The position numbers and the translations under genes were made by a program. 64,000 bases of DNA from an uncultured Eubacteriaceae bacterium (GTDB lineage: Bacteria; Bacillota; Clostridia; Lachnospirales; CAG-274), in NCBI GenBank assembly GCA_946497035.1, contig CAMMIW010000004.1:1-64000 (forward strand). Reading direction: 5' to 3'. The notes under the pieces were generated by a model. That model was not told where the DNA came from, searched no databases, and was given only the letters and a program-made list of their open reading frames with translations. This document shows positions 63,915-64,000 of this stretch, piece after piece; position 1 is the first letter of the stretch, and each line of letters starts with the position of its first letter.

Positions 63915-64000
63915 TTGGAACCTGCCAGTTTGCAGATTACAATTTTAATTATTTTAATTGGTTTATCGGCCTTTTTCTCTATGTCAGAAACGGCTCTTAT
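63915..64000 (+). CDS. CNNM/DUF21 (HlyC/CorC) membrane protein, 5' end only
   Basis: Only 28 codons lie inside the window. The start is TTG 63915 with AGGAGAGTGA upstream. The translation begins MEPASLQITILIIL and continues to FFSMSETAL, the standard opening of DUF21-domain (CNNM-type, often annotated hemolysin C or CorC) proteins, which transport or sense Mg2+ and related ions. The gene continues past the right edge. Confidence 0.8.
   Translation, partial: MEPASLQITILIILIGLSAFFSMSETAL

Overview
The window is AT-rich DNA (roughly 70-75% A+T by eye) from a low-GC, endospore-forming Firmicute, most likely a member of the Clostridia. The evidence is the sporulation gene set (spoIIAA-spoIIAB-sigF, sigG, a Spo0E-like protein, a SpoIVFA/SpoIVFB pair), the clostridial block of TIGR03960 radical SAM protein, TIGR03936 protein and RNase G, RNase Y, AddA, ECF transport, strong AAGGAGG Shine-Dalgarno sites, frequent TTG/GTG starts, and heavy use of ATA and AGA codons. 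Genus cannot be fixed from sequence reading alone.

Layout. 0-11.5 kb (+): cardiolipin synthase, tRNA-Leu(UAG), the str genes rpsL-rpsG-fusA-tuf, a small anchored protein, addA and a tiny Cys-rich protein. 11.5-13.1 kb (-): an ECF S component and coaX (pantothenate uptake and phosphorylation). 13.2-20.8 kb (+): a TolC-like secreted protein, sigG, two M16 peptidases, lgt, a Spo0E-like ORF, rpsO and a DUF1266 protein. 20.8-21.4 kb (-): a tandem-OB SSB-like protein. 21.6-39.7 kb (+): CbiK-like chelatase and purine permease; split spoIVFA and spoIVFB; radical SAM/TIGR03936/rng; rny; HAD phosphatase; a three-part CrtI-like/SCP2/membrane protein; livKHMGF. 39.7-41.1 kb (-): DEDDh exonuclease and a chloramphenicol acetyltransferase. 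41.3-52.7 kb (+): spoIIA operon, a small membrane protein, an MsmX/UgpC-type ATPase, rpoB-rpoC. 52.8-63.5 kb (-): wecA/tagO; SEC-C protein, sua5, a phosphatase-RpiB fusion and upp; degV-lrp-aminotransferase-topB-radA. The right edge cuts a CNNM/DUF21 gene.

The most unusual signals are: (1) spoIVFA is split into two frames at an A_AAA_AAA heptamer followed directly by a stop and, 6 nt later, a 9-bp stem. This is the layout of a programmed -1 frameshift that would rebuild the full-length protein. (2) The 5' leader of that gene can fold so that a 17-bp stem buries its Shine-Dalgarno. (3) All four convergent gene junctions, and no other junction I found, carry hairpins with the same TGTAGA...TCTACA core. 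(4) A low-molecular-weight phosphatase is fused in frame to RpiB, with a good internal ribosome site for RpiB alone. (5) rpoBC and the str genes, normally adjacent, lie 40 kb apart, and rpoB has its own long leader with competing stems. (6) Two genes, spo0E-like and rny, appear to lack a standard start codon. No CRISPR array, insertion sequence, prophage or rRNA gene was seen.
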